Assembly: GCA_034509425.1 (NCBI GenBank)
Contig: JAVTVJ010000375.1
Span: 148,493-212,492, forward strand
Origin: Eopsaltria australis
Lineage: Eukaryota; Chordata; Aves; Passeriformes; Petroicidae
Length of the DNA stretch: 64,000 nt
Reading direction: 5' to 3'
This document shows positions 62,906 to 64,000 of the stretch, piece after piece. Within the stretch, counting starts at the first letter, position 1, and each line of letters begins with the position of its first letter. The position numbers and the translations under genes are program-made. The notes under the pieces are model-generated. The model searched no databases and was not told the DNA's origin. It saw only the letters and a list, made by a program, of their open reading frames with translations.

Positions 62906-64000
62906 CTGCAGATGGTTTCTTAAAAAGGCAGAGGCTAAAAGTTATTTACCATTCATCTTCAAAATGTAGCAGTTCTCCAGACATTATTGCAGCTAACAAT
63001 ATGTTTTAGAAATCCCCTGTGCCTAAAGCTGTGCAAAATCATTTTCTCATCCTGAGCAGTACTACCTTGTTTTGACATTTGTAAGTTAATTTTTTTAAGG
63101 CATTCCAAAGAAAGACCTAAGTAGACTCTGAAAATTACTTATAAGTAGATAAGGTGTTGATTCAACTGCTTTTAATGCAGATAAACAATCTGGTTCTGGA
63201 TGCTTACACTTGTAATCAAGTTAATGCAGGCATGGGCTGCCTGTATGCCTACATTCAGCTGGCAGGCAGGAACTTCAGTTCTACAATACCACACTTATTC
63301 CTAAAAAAATGCTAAAATGCACCACTGTGGCAAAGTTCAATTAAGGTTGAAATTAACAAAAAGAGTAGGTTTTTTTTTTTAAACAATAGCTGGCTGTATA
63401 TTAGACCCACAATTTTCCTGAAATGAAGGCTGTTTGCCAAAAATATCTTGCATGGACACCTTGAGCACCTTTGGGCTGTCAGCCCTATGCCGCTGTTTAA
63501 GTGCCTGGTTTCTTTACCTTCCTTTGCTGTTGTCCTTTTCTGCTCACCACTGAATAAGTCAACTAATTCACTTGCTCATCTCTTAAAGCCTGGCTTGCTC
63601 AGACATTGGCAATCTCCTTGAAGAACTCAGGCTGCCAGACTCACTGGCAGGAGAAAACAAATTTCCTTGCTCTATTCTTCTGGATATTTTGGAATTGGCA
63701 CCTTCTTGGATCTCCCAGGCACAGGTATCACCAATAGCTGCTGCCTTCTGTCAGTTTGTCACCAAGCACTAAATACCCCAGATCAGAGCAGAGGATGCTC
63801 AGCAAGTGGAGCAGGCAATCAGCTATGAGCAGTTTGTATTTTGCCCATGATAATACCTTGCTATCTAATGTCTCTTTTCTCTCTTCAAAGCATTTGCTGC
63901 CTTCATTAATTTAAATACAGACAGACAGCTCTCAGGGAGAGTGCTCCTTTCCTTATAATGAAACCCTTACCCTTTGTTATGGCAAGCAATTGTTACATTC
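62906..64000 (-). other. CRHBP: CRHBP intron sequence (partial, runs off the window)
   Basis: Upstream of the penultimate CRHBP exon. I searched for the preceding conserved CUB-like exon sequence on the - strand and did not find it, so this is intron to the window edge. Confidence 0.7.

Noticed and set aside
1..64000. CRISPR arrays, operons or prokaryotic mobile systems
   Set aside because: No regularly spaced repeats, no compact gene runs; intron-exon structure and repeat content are those of a bird genome.

Overview
The window is nuclear DNA from a bird, most likely a songbird (passerine). CR1 LINE fragments are scattered on both strands and there are remnants of avian-type LTR retroelements. 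Two copies of a tRNA-Ile-derived SINE with a CR1-like tail, resembling TguSINE1 described from zebra finch, are also present. Genes are split by GT-AG introns and two CpG islands mark promoters. No bacterial, phage or CRISPR features were seen.

Layout. (1) Positions 1 to about 3.8 kb are non-coding with one SINE and one CR1 tail. (2) About 3.8 to 6.3 kb is a CpG-island promoter with a YY1-type initiator, followed on the + strand by plausible splice sites and a poly(A) signal. This is probably a lncRNA or an unrecognised small-protein gene. (3) 7.1 to 28.9 kb on the - strand is a complete AGGF1 gene. All 14 coding exons could be placed with consistent GT-AG phases, giving 2109 nt including the stop and a 702-residue protein with coiled coil, OCRE, acidic, FHA and G-patch regions. 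Its introns carry a CR1 and two LTR remnants. (4) A second CpG island (28.5 to 29.5 kb) is the AGGF1 promoter. (5) About 29.6 to 61.2 kb is an intergenic stretch with CR1 fragments, a SINE, a possible solo LTR, simple repeats and one unexplained exon-like segment. (6) 61.25 to 62.9 kb holds the last two coding exons of CRHBP, also on the - strand; the rest of that gene lies beyond 64 kb.

The order CRHBP, AGGF1, both on one strand, matches human 5q13-q14 as I recall it. In human, AGGF1 is next flanked by the convergent ZBED3; here the convergent position is taken by the unidentified + strand unit. AGGF1 (angiogenic factor/nuclear adaptor) and CRHBP (secreted CRH-binding protein) have no shared pathway; the link is conserved synteny. 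The best candidates for something undescribed are the + strand unit with its open terminal exon and the lone exon-like segment at 46.2 to 46.3 kb. I found no strong evidence for a novel multi-gene system.
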